Assembly: GCA_963851295.1 (NCBI GenBank)
Contig: CAWKOS010000008.1
Span: 62,001-126,000 of the forward strand
Source of the DNA: JAOPZW01 sp963851295
GTDB taxonomy: Bacteria > Actinomycetota > Thermoleophilia > Solirubrobacterales > Solirubrobacteraceae
DNA length: 64,000 bases
Direction: 5' to 3'
The translations under genes were made by a program, and so were the position numbers. Below the pieces are notes generated by a model. That model searched no databases, was not told where the DNA came from, and was given only the letters and a program-made list of their open reading frames with translations. Shown here piece by piece: positions 1 to 7,587 of this stretch (the first letter of the stretch is position 1; each line of letters opens with the position of its first letter).

Positions 1-419
1 CCATGCGTCAGCAGCGCGGCCGCCACGGCGTGCGTCGACCACGCGGTGACGCGGTCGCCCGCGGCTTCGTAGAGGGCAGTCGGCCCGAGGACCTGACTGA
101 TCATGCGCGCGCGACGGTCGTCGGTCGCGATGGTCACGCCGCGGGGCTTCTTCGCCGCGATCGCGCCCGCCGAGGCGGTGAGCGCGGCGTCTGCGTCCTT
201 CCAGCGCGACCGTCCACCCCAACACGCCAGGGCAAGCGGCTCCTGCTCTCGGCTGCCCAGGCGCCCGGCGAGGCAGGTTGGTCCGACGTCGCGAACGTCG
301 ACCACGTCAAGGTGCAGCGGCGCGTACCAGCGCGTGAGCGCGCGAATGCGACGGTCAAGGTCGGCTCGGTCCAGAGGCGCGTTGCTGTGGACAACGAAGA
401 GGCAGCTGTCAGTCGACAC
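1..419 (-). CDS. Partial protein, possibly asparagine-synthase-like N-terminus
   Basis: The minus strand is open from a GTG at 419 to the window edge (139 codons seen; the C-terminus lies outside). It begins with residues STDSCLFVVHSNAPLDRADL and continues with mostly acidic and aliphatic codons typical of a real gene here. Near residues 100-135 it has the pattern ATDDRRARMISQVLGPTALY followed by STHAVAAALL. This resembles the end of the glutaminase-like domain of asparagine synthases, where a strand ending in a plyy-type motif precedes a short helix. No N-terminal Cys is visible, so glutaminase activity is not expected. The family assignment is a guess from pattern; that this frame is coding is more secure than its function. 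Confidence 0.5.
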   Translation of the reverse strand, partial: MSTDSCLFVVHSNAPLDRADLDRRIRALTRWYAPLHLDVVDVRDVGPTCLAGRLGSREQEPLALACWGGRSRWKDADAALTASAGAIAAKKPRGVTIATDDRRARMISQVLGPTALYEAAGDRVTAWSTHAVAAALLTH

Positions 420-650
420 TGAGGGCGCAAGAGCATGACGCCTAGGCGGGCCGGAAGTCACCTCGGTTCGGCTGCCGGCGCTGGTGAAGCCGCGGGACGC
501 GGAGAGCGGCGGCGCACGAGCCCGGCGCAGGAGCTGAGGCCGCAGCGGAGTGTCGCCCGCGGACCGCGGCGCGGCGGACGATGATCGTGTCCGGCGACGG
601 GACCCGCCCGCCGCAAGCGCCGGGCCCACCCGCCACAAGCGCCGGCCCCG

Positions 651-698
651 CCGAACGTCGGTCTTACCCCGTGTAGACGGGGGAAGACCGACGTTCGG
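651..698. repeat. Long intergenic hairpin (IR-1)
   Basis: A 15-bp perfect arm (starting CCGAACGTCGG) is followed by one A/G mismatch, six more pairs (CCCCGT/ACGGGG) and a 4-nt loop GTAG. It therefore forms a stem of about 21 bp. It lies in the 355-bp gap between the left-edge gene and the BON-protein gene, where I see no other coding signal. It is about 75 bp upstream of the BON gene's promoter, on the wrong side to terminate it, and has no T-run. It belongs to a group of four long intergenic hairpins in this window (also at 10533, 20244 and 28765). Confidence 0.8.
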
Positions 699-774
699 GC
701 GACCACGCGCCCGCCGCGCGCGCCAGGCCCCGCCGGCCTGCCAGAACCGTCCCGAAGGGAGTAGCGTCGCACCC

Positions 775-1353
775 ATGAAGACGCCCAAGAACATGTCTCG
801 TGCTCAGCAGGCGGCGCTCGGATGGGCCGCGCTGCGATGGGTGGCGCGCCGGAAGCGCAGGCAGACCGAGGTGCGGGCCGTCGCGCCCAAGGTCGCGGTG
901 CTCGTCGGGGTGTTCGTCATCGGTGTGCTGGCCGATCGCTTCATCTTCGATCTGCGCAACGCCAGGCGCCGGCGTCACGTCGCGGCCGAGCGGGGCGCCG
1001 CCGGGGTGCGGCGGGGTGGGCGCAGGGCCGCGCGCCGCGCGCGCTACCTGGAGGGCGTCGCCGAGGGCTACGCGCACAAGGCCGCGCACGCGGTGCCCGG
1101 CGTCGGCGCCGACAAGGAGCCGGTGGACGACACGACGCTTGCGCAGAAGGTCGAGAGCGAGGCGTTCCGCCACGCGGGCGTCTCCAAGGCGCACGTGAGC
1201 GTCAACGCCGAGGAGGGAGTCGTCTACCTTCGCGGCCGGCTCGAGAGCGAGGACGAGATCGTCGCGCTGGTGAAGGCCGCGCGCGCGGTCGAGGGCGTCA
1301 AGGACGTGCAGAGCCTGCTGCACACACCCTCGGCGGCGAGCAACGGGGGATAG
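775..1353 (+). CDS. BON-domain membrane protein
   Basis: This 192-residue protein has a basic N-terminus, one hydrophobic segment at about residues 38-57 (VAVLVGVFVIGVLADRF), an Arg/Ala-rich stretch, and a C-terminal BON domain at about residues 120-185. The BON domain shows the typical strand-helix pattern, including GVVYLRGRLES and a VEGVKDVQSLL ending. BON domains are thought to bind phospholipid or surfaces, and an inner-membrane-anchored envelope role is inferred. The start at 775 is chosen because the hexamer TAGCGT (762-767) lies exactly 7 nt upstream, which fits a leaderless transcript; the AAGGGAG at 755-761 is too far away to serve as a normal ribosome-binding site. Confidence 0.8.
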   Translation: MKTPKNMSRAQQAALGWAALRWVARRKRRQTEVRAVAPKVAVLVGVFVIGVLADRFIFDLRNARRRRHVAAERGAAGVRRGGRRAARRARYLEGVAEGYAHKAAHAVPGVGADKEPVDDTTLAQKVESEAFRHAGVSKAHVSVNAEEGVVYLRGRLESEDEIVALVKAARAVEGVKDVQSLLHTPSAASNGG

Positions 1354-1475
1354 GCCCAGGCCGCAGCCGGCGCCGCCGCCGGCGGCCGCCTGCCGCCCGC
1401 TCCGTGCGCGGTCCCGCGCCGGCGGGTGACGACTCGTTCACGATCGCGCGCTGAGCCGTTCATACCCTGCCGGCC

Positions 1476-3026
1476 GTGGTCGCTGTCGCGTTCGCGAGCC
1501 GTCGCCTGCCGCCTGCCGCGATCGCCCTGGCGCTCGCGCTGGCCTGGCTCGCCCTCGGGCCGCGCACGGACCCGCCGCGGCCGCTCGGCGGCTCTTGGCG
1601 GGCTTCAGCTCTGGGACAACGGCTGGTTCGGGGGCCATCACCTCCTCGCTACAGCGTCCTCTTCCCGGCGATCGGCTCCGAGCTGGGGGCGCGCCCGACG
1701 GGCGTCCTGTCCGCCGTCGTCTCGGCGGTCCTCTTCGAGCGCCTCGCCGCCGGCTGGTGGGGCGCCGCGATCAGCCGTCCGGCGGCCGCGTGGTTCGCCG
1801 TCGCGACGGTCGCCGACCTGCTCATCGGCGCTGACCTTCGGCCTCGGCGTCACCGCGGGCTCGCGGCGCTGCTGGCGCTCCAGCGCCGGCAGCGGTCCTG
1901 GCCGGCGTCCGCGGTCGCGTGCTCGGCACGAGCCCCGTGCCGGCCTCTTTCTCGCCTCGTGACGACGGCGACCTGGGCGGCCGATCACAGGCGCCGCGCG
2001 CCGTGCTCGTCGCCGCCGCCGCGCTCGGGGCGGTCCTCGTGCCCGCGCTCGCCTTCCCGAGGGCGGGCGCAGCCGTGCTCGGCGGGCGCGGCCCTGGCCG
2101 TGCTGCTCTCTCGGGCCGTGGGCGCCCTCGCCGGCCCGCGCGAGCGGGCGATCCGCATCGGCGCCGGGCTCTACGCCGTCGCGGGCGTTCTCGCCTTCGC
2201 GCTGCCGACGCCGATGGGCAGCACATCAGCCGCCTGGGGGCCGAGTTCGCCGCGCCGGTGCTGCTCGCCGTCCTGCGCGCCCACGGCCGCGGCCGCGCGC
2301 TCCCGCGGCTGGTCCCGATCGCCGCGCTCATCGCGCTCGCAGGCTGGCAGTGGCTGGCGCCGGTGCGCGAGACGTCCAAGGCGATCGGCGACCCTCCTAC
2401 GGCGCGCGCTACTACGCGCCGCTGATCGCCTTCCTCGCCCGCGACGCCCGCGGCCCGCGCGCGTCGAGGTCCCGTTCACGCGCTCGCACTGGGAGGTCGT
2501 GCACCTCGCGCCGCGCTTCCCGCTCGCGCGCGGCTGGCAGACGCAGCTCGACACGAAGTACAACCCGATCTTCCATCGCCGCGGTGGGGTGACGCAGTCC
2601 AGCTACGCGCGTGGCTGCGGCGCAACGCCGTCGCCTACGTCGCGCTCCCGACGTCGCGCTCGACCCCAGCGGGCGCGCCGAGGGGCGGCTCGGAGCGTGG
2701 GGGTGCCCTACCTGCAGCTCGCGTGGAGCGACGCACTGGCGCGTCTACCGCGTCCGCGACGCGCAGCCGCTGGTGAGCGGCCGGCCAAGCTCGTCTCGCT
2801 GACCCACGAGCGGCTCGTGCCGAGGCCGAGCCGCCGGCACCGCGCTCGTCCGCGTGCGCTGGACGCCGTACTGGGAGGTCGTCACCGGCGGCTGCGTCGA
2901 GCGCGGGCCGGGCGGCTGGACGCGCATCGAGCTGCCGCGCGCGGACGCGTGGCGTCGGCCTGCGCTCTCGCTGGCGCGCGTGCGCGGGCCCGACGCACCT
3001 GCATGAAGGCGAGCGCGGCGCGGTGA
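1476..3026 (+). pseudogene. Polytopic membrane protein gene with many frameshifts
   Basis: Fragments of one long membrane protein are spread over all three forward frames. They include an N-terminal signal-anchor (AAIALALALAWLALG), LQLWDNGWFGGHHLL in a second frame, YSVLFPAIGSELGARPTG back in the first, hydrophobic segments to about 2300, and a soluble C-terminal part with FTRSHWEVVHLAPRFPLARG and WRVYRVRDAQPLV. At least eight frame changes are needed. Codon choice stays coding-like throughout, so this looks like one gene of about 500-550 codons with many small indels. The likely family is large actinobacterial membrane proteins related to glycosyltransferases, but I cannot name it. The GTG at 1476 has TACCCT (1463-1468) exactly 7 nt upstream. 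Its stop overlaps the start of the next gene (GTGA). Confidence 0.6.
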
Positions 3027-4535
3027 CCGCCGTCCCCGCGGGCCTGCAGCGCTCGATCAGGGCCGCGACCGCCCCGGCCCTCGCACGCCGGCCGGCCGCG
3101 GTCCTCGCGGGCATCGCCGCGCTCACCGGCCTCTCGGCGCTGCTGCGCGTGGGGACGATGGACATCGGCTACGGCATCGACGAGGCGATCCGGTCGGCAT
3201 CGCCTCCCACGGCGTGACCGACGTGCCGCGGACGCTGCTGCTCGACGGCTCGCCGCCGCTGTACTACCTGCTGCTCCACGGCTGGGTGGCGGTCGCGGGC
3301 ACGGGCGAAGCCGCGACGCGCACGCTGTCGCTGCTCTTCGCCCTGGCGGCGGTGCCCGTCGCCCTCGGCCGGCCGGGCCCTCTACGGCCCGCGCGCCGCG
3401 TGGCTGGCGGCCGGCGCCACGGCGTGCTGCCGTTCCTGACGCGCTACGCGCAGGAGACGCGGATGTACTCGCTGGTCGTCCTGCTCTCGCTCGTCGCGAG
3501 CGCCGCCTTCGCGCTCGCCTTCGTCCAGGGCCGCCGCGAGCACCTCGTCACGCTCGCCGCCGCGCTCACCCTGCTGCTCTACACCCACCTGTGGGGCGGC
3601 TTCCTGGCCGTCGGCATGGCGATCGCATGGCTGACCCTCTGCCGCCGCGGGCCGATCCGCGGCCGCGACGCGGCGCTGACCGCGCTCGCCGTCGTGCTCC
3701 TCTACGCGCCGTGGTCCCGAGCCTCGTCTTCCAGGCCCGTCACACCGGCGCTCCCTGGGCGCAGCCGCCGTCGACACGCTGCTGCTCGCCGCCCCCGGCG
3801 ACCTGCTCGGCGTCGCCGCCGTGCCGCTGCTCGCGCTCGCCGCGGCCGAGGGCCTGCGCAAGCGCATCGCCGAGCACGAGACCGCGCTGCTCATGCTCGT
3901 CGTGGCCGGCGCCGCGGCGGCCGTCGCGTGGGGGTGGTCGCAGGTCGAGCCGATGTGGACCGCGCGCTACCTCGCCGTCCTCCTGGGCTCGCTGCTGCTC
4001 GGGCTCGCGGGCGCGCTGGCCCGCGGCGGGCGCTGGACCGCGGTCGCGCTGGCGGCCGTGGCGGTCGGCTGGGTGCTGTCGATGCCGCCCGCGGCCAAGA
4101 GCAGCGCGCGGGCCGTCGCGCGCGGCGTGGCCGGGGGCCGCGGCCCGGCGACGTCGTCGTCTCCACCGAGCCCGAGCTCGTCCCGGTGGTTTCGCGCTAC
4201 CTGCCGGGCGAGCTGGCCTACGCGATCCGAGCGGCGTGCGACGGCGTCAGACTGGCCACGCCCTCCCGCGCCTGCGTGCCGCGACCGTCGACGAGGACCT
4301 CGAGCCGCTCGTGGCCGGCCTGCCGCGCGGCGGGCGGCTGCTGTTGGTGACGCCGCTTCCCGAGCCGCGGCCCCGCGGCGGGCCGTGGCTGGCCGAGGTG
4401 CGCCGCCGCACGGCGCAGTGGCGCGCGGCCCTGATCGCCGACCCCAGGCTGCGGCGCGTCGCGGTCGTTCCACGCGTGCCCGGGACACCGCGCGTGGACG
4501 CCGTCCGCGCCGAGCTCTTCGTCCGCGCCGGCTGA
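3023..4535 (+). pseudogene. GT39/PMT-like membrane glycosyltransferase gene, frameshifted
   Basis: Joined across frames, this reads as a dolichyl-phosphate-mannose-type (GT-C fold) glycosyltransferase of about 500 codons. After an N-terminal helix comes an acidic loop, GYGIDEA, then LLLDGSPPLYYLLLHGWVAV. This is the D/E plus PPLYY arrangement of GT39-like enzymes. Several hydrophobic helices follow (LVVLLSLVASAAFALAF, AVLLGSLLLGLAGAL), then a soluble C-terminus ending VDAVRAELFVRAG. Frame changes are seen near 3190, 3365-3430, 3715, 3770, 4140 and 4250, most of them consistent with loss of one base. The start overlaps the stop of the upstream membrane gene, so the two probably form one operon. 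Sequence error is as likely as true decay. Confidence 0.65.
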
Positions 4536-4536
4536 C

Positions 4537-5049
4537 TCAGCGCAGCTCGACGACGTCGTCGAAGGCCAGGCGGTCGGCGGCCGCGATCCACCCGGCGGCG
4601 TCGTGGCGGCCGGGGTCGAGCGGTGCCGCGGGGTAGCCGAAGCTGAGCACGGTCGCGACCTGCTCGTCCTCGCCGTGGCCGAGGAGCGCCGCCAGGGCGT
4701 CGGGGTCGGCGACGCCGTTGGGGCACGAGCCGATCCCCTCGTTCCAGGCCGCAAGCATCATGTTCTGCGCGGCGCGCCCGGCGTCGAAGCCGAGCGGCCC
4801 CTTGCCCGTCGTCACGATGGCGACGGCGAGCGCGGCCCCGCGCACGTTCCCCGCGGCGTACACGGCCTGCGCCGCGCGCTCGAGGAGCCCCGGGTCGCGC
4901 AGCGCGACGAAGCGCCGCGCCTGGCGGTTGCGCGAGCTGCCCGCCACGCGCCCGGCCTCGAGGATGCGCCGCACGGCGTCCTCTGGCAGCGGGCGCTCGG
5001 CGTAGCTGCGCACCTCTCGCTTGCTGGCCACGGCAAGGTAGGCGTCCAC
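4537..5049 (-). CDS. Nitroreductase-family flavoprotein
   Basis: The 170-residue product begins MDAYLAVASKREVRSYAERP, with the SKRxVRxYxxRP pattern typical of the N-terminus of FMN-binding nitroreductases. Further on it has AGSSRNRQARRFVAL and AAQNMMLAAWNEGIGSCP, which match the family's FMN and dimer-interface regions. Such proteins use NAD(P)H to reduce nitro groups, quinones or similar; the substrate is unknown. The GTG start at 5049 has AGCCTA on the plus strand at 5057-5062 (TAGGCT on this strand) exactly 7 nt upstream, so the message is probably leaderless. It is divergent from the DivIVA-like gene and ends 1 bp from the convergent glycosyltransferase gene. Confidence 0.85.
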   Translation of the reverse strand: MDAYLAVASKREVRSYAERPLPEDAVRRILEAGRVAGSSRNRQARRFVALRDPGLLERAAQAVYAAGNVRGAALAVAIVTTGKGPLGFDAGRAAQNMMLAAWNEGIGSCPNGVADPDALAALLGHGEDEQVATVLSFGYPAAPLDPGRHDAAGWIAAADRLAFDDVVELR

Positions 5050-5056
5050 GCCCGAC

Positions 5057-5085
5057 AGCCTACGTCGCCCGACGTTGGCTAGGCT
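5057..5085. promoter_or_regulatory. Divergent leaderless promoter pair
   Basis: Two copies of the hexamer TAGGCT face away from each other: minus strand at 5057-5062, 7 nt from the GTG at 5049, and plus strand at 5080-5085, 8 nt from the ATG at 5094. Both spacings place the expected transcription start on the start codon. No convincing -35 boxes are seen. The two promoters overlap, so the divergent genes may compete for polymerase. Confidence 0.5.
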
Positions 5086-5093
5086 TCAGCGTG

Positions 5094-5618
5094 ATGGACT
5101 GGAAGGACCTCGAACGGCTCCGGTCCCCCGGGTTCAGCTTCGGCCGTCGCGGCTACGACCGCCACGAGGTCGACCGCTTCCTCGAGCAGCTCGTCGACTG
5201 GCTGGAGACCGACGCCCCCCAGGAGATCGGGCACGCCTCGGTCACCCGCAAGCTCGACCTCGTCGGCAAGTCCACGGCGCGCATCCTCATGGCCGCCGAG
5301 GAGGAGGCCGAGGAGCTGCGCCAGCAGGCCAAGGCGGACATCGCCGAGCTGCGCGCCAAGGCCCAGGACGACGCGCGCGAGGTCCGCGAGGGCGCCGAGG
5401 AGGACGCGCGCCGCACGCGCGACGAGGCCACCGCCGAGGCGTCCGAGACGATCGAGGACGGCCTGCGCCGCCGGGCCCAGATCGACGACGAGATCAAGGA
5501 GCTCGAGGCGCGCCGCGACGCGGCGCTGGACAACCTCGAGCGCCTGCGCGCCGAGCTCGTGTCCGCGATGGAGGGCCACCGTCCAGTGGCCTCGCCGTCG
5601 AACGGCCCCGCGGCCTGA
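5094..5618 (+). CDS. DivIVA-domain coiled-coil protein
   Basis: The protein has about 174 residues. Its N-terminal motif, FSFGRRGYDRHEVDRFLEQL, is the DivIVA lipid-binding signature (F-x-x-x-x-x-GYD-x-x-EVD-x-FL). A long charged coiled coil follows, from about residue 65 to 160, with many Ala/Glu/Arg heptads (EEEAEELRQQAKADIAELRA). DivIVA/Wag31-type proteins bind curved membrane at poles or septa and recruit cell-wall machinery. This one is shorter than classical Wag31, so it is probably a paralogue rather than the main polar scaffold. ATG 5094 fits the TAGGCT hexamer 8 nt upstream; GTG 5091 is the alternative start. Confidence 0.82.
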   Translation: MDWKDLERLRSPGFSFGRRGYDRHEVDRFLEQLVDWLETDAPQEIGHASVTRKLDLVGKSTARILMAAEEEAEELRQQAKADIAELRAKAQDDAREVREGAEEDARRTRDEATAEASETIEDGLRRRAQIDDEIKELEARRDAALDNLERLRAELVSAMEGHRPVASPSNGPAA

Positions 5619-5621
5619 CCG

Positions 5622-6221
5622 TCAGCCCTCGTCCTCGCACAGGACGTTGACGTAGCCCGAGCGAAACGGCGTGCGCTCGCCCGAGTGGGCGTCGTAGGCG
5701 TGGCGCCAGACGCAGCCGGTGTCGTTGGTGAGCACGTGGATCGAGACCGAGGTCTCGGGCGAGGTCGTGCGCACGCGATGGATGTCGTCGGTGGGCGGGA
5801 TCAGCGCGTAGAAGTCGCCCGGCGCGAGCTTGCGGCTCTCCACGAGCTCGAGGCCGCCGTCGCCCTCGGCGTAGACGTCCTCGTCCTGCGTGCCGCGGTA
5901 GAGGCCGACGAGCCCCCAGGCGAGGTGGTCGTGCACGGGCGTCTGGGCGCCCGAGGGCACCACGAGCGAGAAGAGCGACAGCGAGCGGTCCTCGGCGCGG
6001 TAGAGCAGCCACTGCCCGATGCCGCCGCCCATCCCGCTCTCGGGGTCGCCCTCCTGGAAGCGCTCGGGCAGCCACGCCTCGTCGGCGAGCAGCGCGGCGA
6101 AGGCGGGCCGGATCGCGTCGCACGCCTGGGCGGGCGACGCGGCCTCGGCGATCGCGGAGCGCACGCCGGCGACGAAGTCGCGCACGACGGGGGTGTCGAG
6201 CAGGAACTCGTCGCCGGCCAC
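5622..6221 (-). CDS. Cysteine-dioxygenase-family cupin protein
   Basis: This 199-residue protein of the cysteine dioxygenase/thiol dioxygenase cupin family has the iron-binding pattern PVHDHLAWGLVGLYRG (His-x-His) near the middle and a later DDIHRVRTTSP segment that supplies the third His. Family members use non-haem iron and O2 to oxidise a thiol (cysteine or 3-mercaptopropionate) to the sulfinate in the cytoplasm. I cannot tell which substrate it uses. The GTG start at 6221 has TAGGAT (ATCCTA on plus, 6228-6233) 6 nt upstream and no Shine-Dalgarno sequence, suggesting a leaderless message. It is convergent with the DivIVA-like gene. Confidence 0.82.
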   Translation of the reverse strand: MAGDEFLLDTPVVRDFVAGVRSAIAEAASPAQACDAIRPAFAALLADEAWLPERFQEGDPESGMGGGIGQWLLYRAEDRSLSLFSLVVPSGAQTPVHDHLAWGLVGLYRGTQDEDVYAEGDGGLELVESRKLAPGDFYALIPPTDDIHRVRTTSPETSVSIHVLTNDTGCVWRHAYDAHSGERTPFRSGYVNVLCEDEG

Positions 6222-6230
6222 GCAGCGATC

Positions 6231-7073
6231 CTACGGCAGGAAGTAGAACGGGTTGGTCAGCTTGAAGCCGACGTCCTCGTGGCCTCCGGCCAGGTCGGAG
6301 TACTGGTCGCCGACGTTGGCGACGATGCGGTAGCCCTGCTGCTCGATGGCCGCGCGGGCGCCGCTCTTGTACACGACCGTCGAGTCGGTCGAGGCGTCCG
6401 GCTTGAGGACCACCTGCTGCCACCCCGAGTAGCCCTCGCGCGTGAGGTTGCTCTCGGTGTGCGCCCGTGAGGCCTCACGCCGGCCGGTGATGAAGAACAC
6501 CGCCACGCCGTCTTGCTTGGCGAGGTTGAAGAGCTCGAGCGTTGGCGCGATCGCCGTGCCGATCTCTTTCGTCGCCTCGGCCTGCGACTGCGGGCCGAAG
6601 GTGAAGTTGTCGGCGTTGATCGCGGTGTAGTTCGACAGCGAGGTCTCGTCGATGTCGAGCACGAGCGCGAGCTTCTTGCCGTGGCTCCAGGCGACGCGGG
6701 CCCGGTGCCTGCCCTTCTCGAAGCGGCCCTTGCCGTGGCGGGAATGCCCGTTGTGCACGCTGTGCAGCACGGTCCTCTCGGCGAGGTTGTCGATCTGCGC
6801 CAGCTCGGTGTCATAGACGCCCGAGTCGTGGAACGCGCGCAGGGTGTTCTCCCAGTCGCCCGCGTTGTACGACGTCTTGGAACCGAGATAGGGCAGGCCG
6901 CCGCCGCCGTCGAAGAGCTCGACGACCGGCGTCTTGCCGAGGTGGATGACAACGGGCGACGGCGGCGGAGCGAAGCTGGGGTCCGGCGGCGGCGTCTGTG
7001 CTGCGGCCAGGCCCGGCAGTGCCCCTGCGAGCAGCGCCGCGGCCAGGAAGAGGGTGAGCGTGAGTTTGCGCAT
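6231..7073 (-). CDS. Secreted HAD-superfamily acid phosphatase
   Basis: The product has 280 residues. An N-terminal signal peptide (residues 1-25: RKL followed by a hydrophobic core, then AAAQ) precedes a Pro-rich linker. The HAD phosphatase core follows: motif I LVLDIDETSLSNY (nucleophile Asp140, acid/base Asp142), motif II FFITGRREASR, and an acidic motif VGDQYSDLAGG near the C-terminus. The arrangement matches class-B/plant-type acid phosphatases (HAD subfamily IIIB), which hydrolyse phosphomonoesters outside the membrane. The gene stands apart from its neighbours, 10 bp from the upstream end of the dioxygenase gene. Confidence 0.88.
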   Translation of the reverse strand: MRKLTLTLFLAAALLAGALPGLAAAQTPPPDPSFAPPPSPVVIHLGKTPVVELFDGGGGLPYLGSKTSYNAGDWENTLRAFHDSGVYDTELAQIDNLAERTVLHSVHNGHSRHGKGRFEKGRHRARVAWSHGKKLALVLDIDETSLSNYTAINADNFTFGPQSQAEATKEIGTAIAPTLELFNLAKQDGVAVFFITGRREASRAHTESNLTREGYSGWQQVVLKPDASTDSTVVYKSGARAAIEQQGYRIVANVGDQYSDLAGGHEDVGFKLTNPFYFLP

Positions 7074-7094
7074 GGCGGATTGATACCCGAGGCG

Positions 7095-7117
7095 AAAACC
7101 TCCGACCCAGCGTCGGA
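7095..7117 (-). terminator. Probable intrinsic terminator of the Nudix/PLP pair
   Basis: On the minus strand, just after the Nudix stop, a 6-bp stem TCCGAC/GTCGGA with a 5-nt loop is followed by GG and four T residues. It is one of few hairpins here with a T-run. It separates the Nudix gene from the acid phosphatase gene. Confidence 0.5.
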
Positions 7118-7125
7118 CTGCCTGC

Positions 7126-7584
7126 TCAGAGCCGCTCGGCGAGCCGGTCGAGCAGCTCGGCCTGGGCCGGGACGATCTTCTCGCGCGCCTGGTCGAGACC
7201 GAACCACTCGGCGCGGTCGACCTCGGGGAACTCCTGCTCGCGGCCCGAGCGCGGCGGCCACTGCATGGTGAAGGTGTTGCTGACGATCGCCGCGGCGTCG
7301 AGGTCGCCCTCGGTGGCCCAGGCGCTCACGCGCTTGCCGCCGCGCTGCACGATCGAGCCGAGCTCGACGAGCGCCGGATCCTGCAGCGCGGTGCCGGTCT
7401 CCTCCTCGAACTCGCGCAGCGCGCAGGCGAGCGGATCGTCGCCGTCTTCGTACTCGCCCTTGGGGATCGACCACACCCCCAGGTCCTTGCGCGCGAAGAA
7501 GGGGCCGCCGGGGTGCACGAGCAGCACCTCGAGCCCGCCGTCGCCCGCGCGGTACAGCACGATGCCGGCGCTGCGGCGGGACAC
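7126..7584 (-). CDS. Nudix hydrolase
   Basis: This 152-residue protein is a short Nudix hydrolase. The Nudix box covers about residues 42-66: it begins with GEYEDGDDPLACALREF and ends with EEETG, giving the essential RExxEE metal-binding residues. The N-terminal RRSAGIVLYR and the WSIPKGE motif before the box are typical of the NTP-pyrophosphohydrolase/MutT-like and Ap4A-type subgroups. The substrate cannot be set from sequence. The GTG start at 7584 lies 3 nt after the stop of the upstream PLP enzyme, so the two genes are almost certainly co-transcribed. Confidence 0.9.
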   Translation of the reverse strand: MSRRSAGIVLYRAGDGGLEVLLVHPGGPFFARKDLGVWSIPKGEYEDGDDPLACALREFEEETGTALQDPALVELGSIVQRGGKRVSAWATEGDLDAAAIVSNTFTMQWPPRSGREQEFPEVDRAEWFGLDQAREKIVPAQAELLDRLAERL

Positions 7585-7587
7585 CGG

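Noticed and set aside
610..650. Short GC-rich direct repeats (CCGCxACAAGCGCCGG-like) before IR-1
   Set aside because: Only two imperfect copies in a very GC-rich stretch; not distinguishable from chance, and too short for a CRISPR array.
550..774. In-frame extension upstream of the BON protein (start at 550)
   Set aside because: The extra residues run through the IR-1 hairpin and are low-complexity; the TAGCGT box at 762-767 supports ATG 775.
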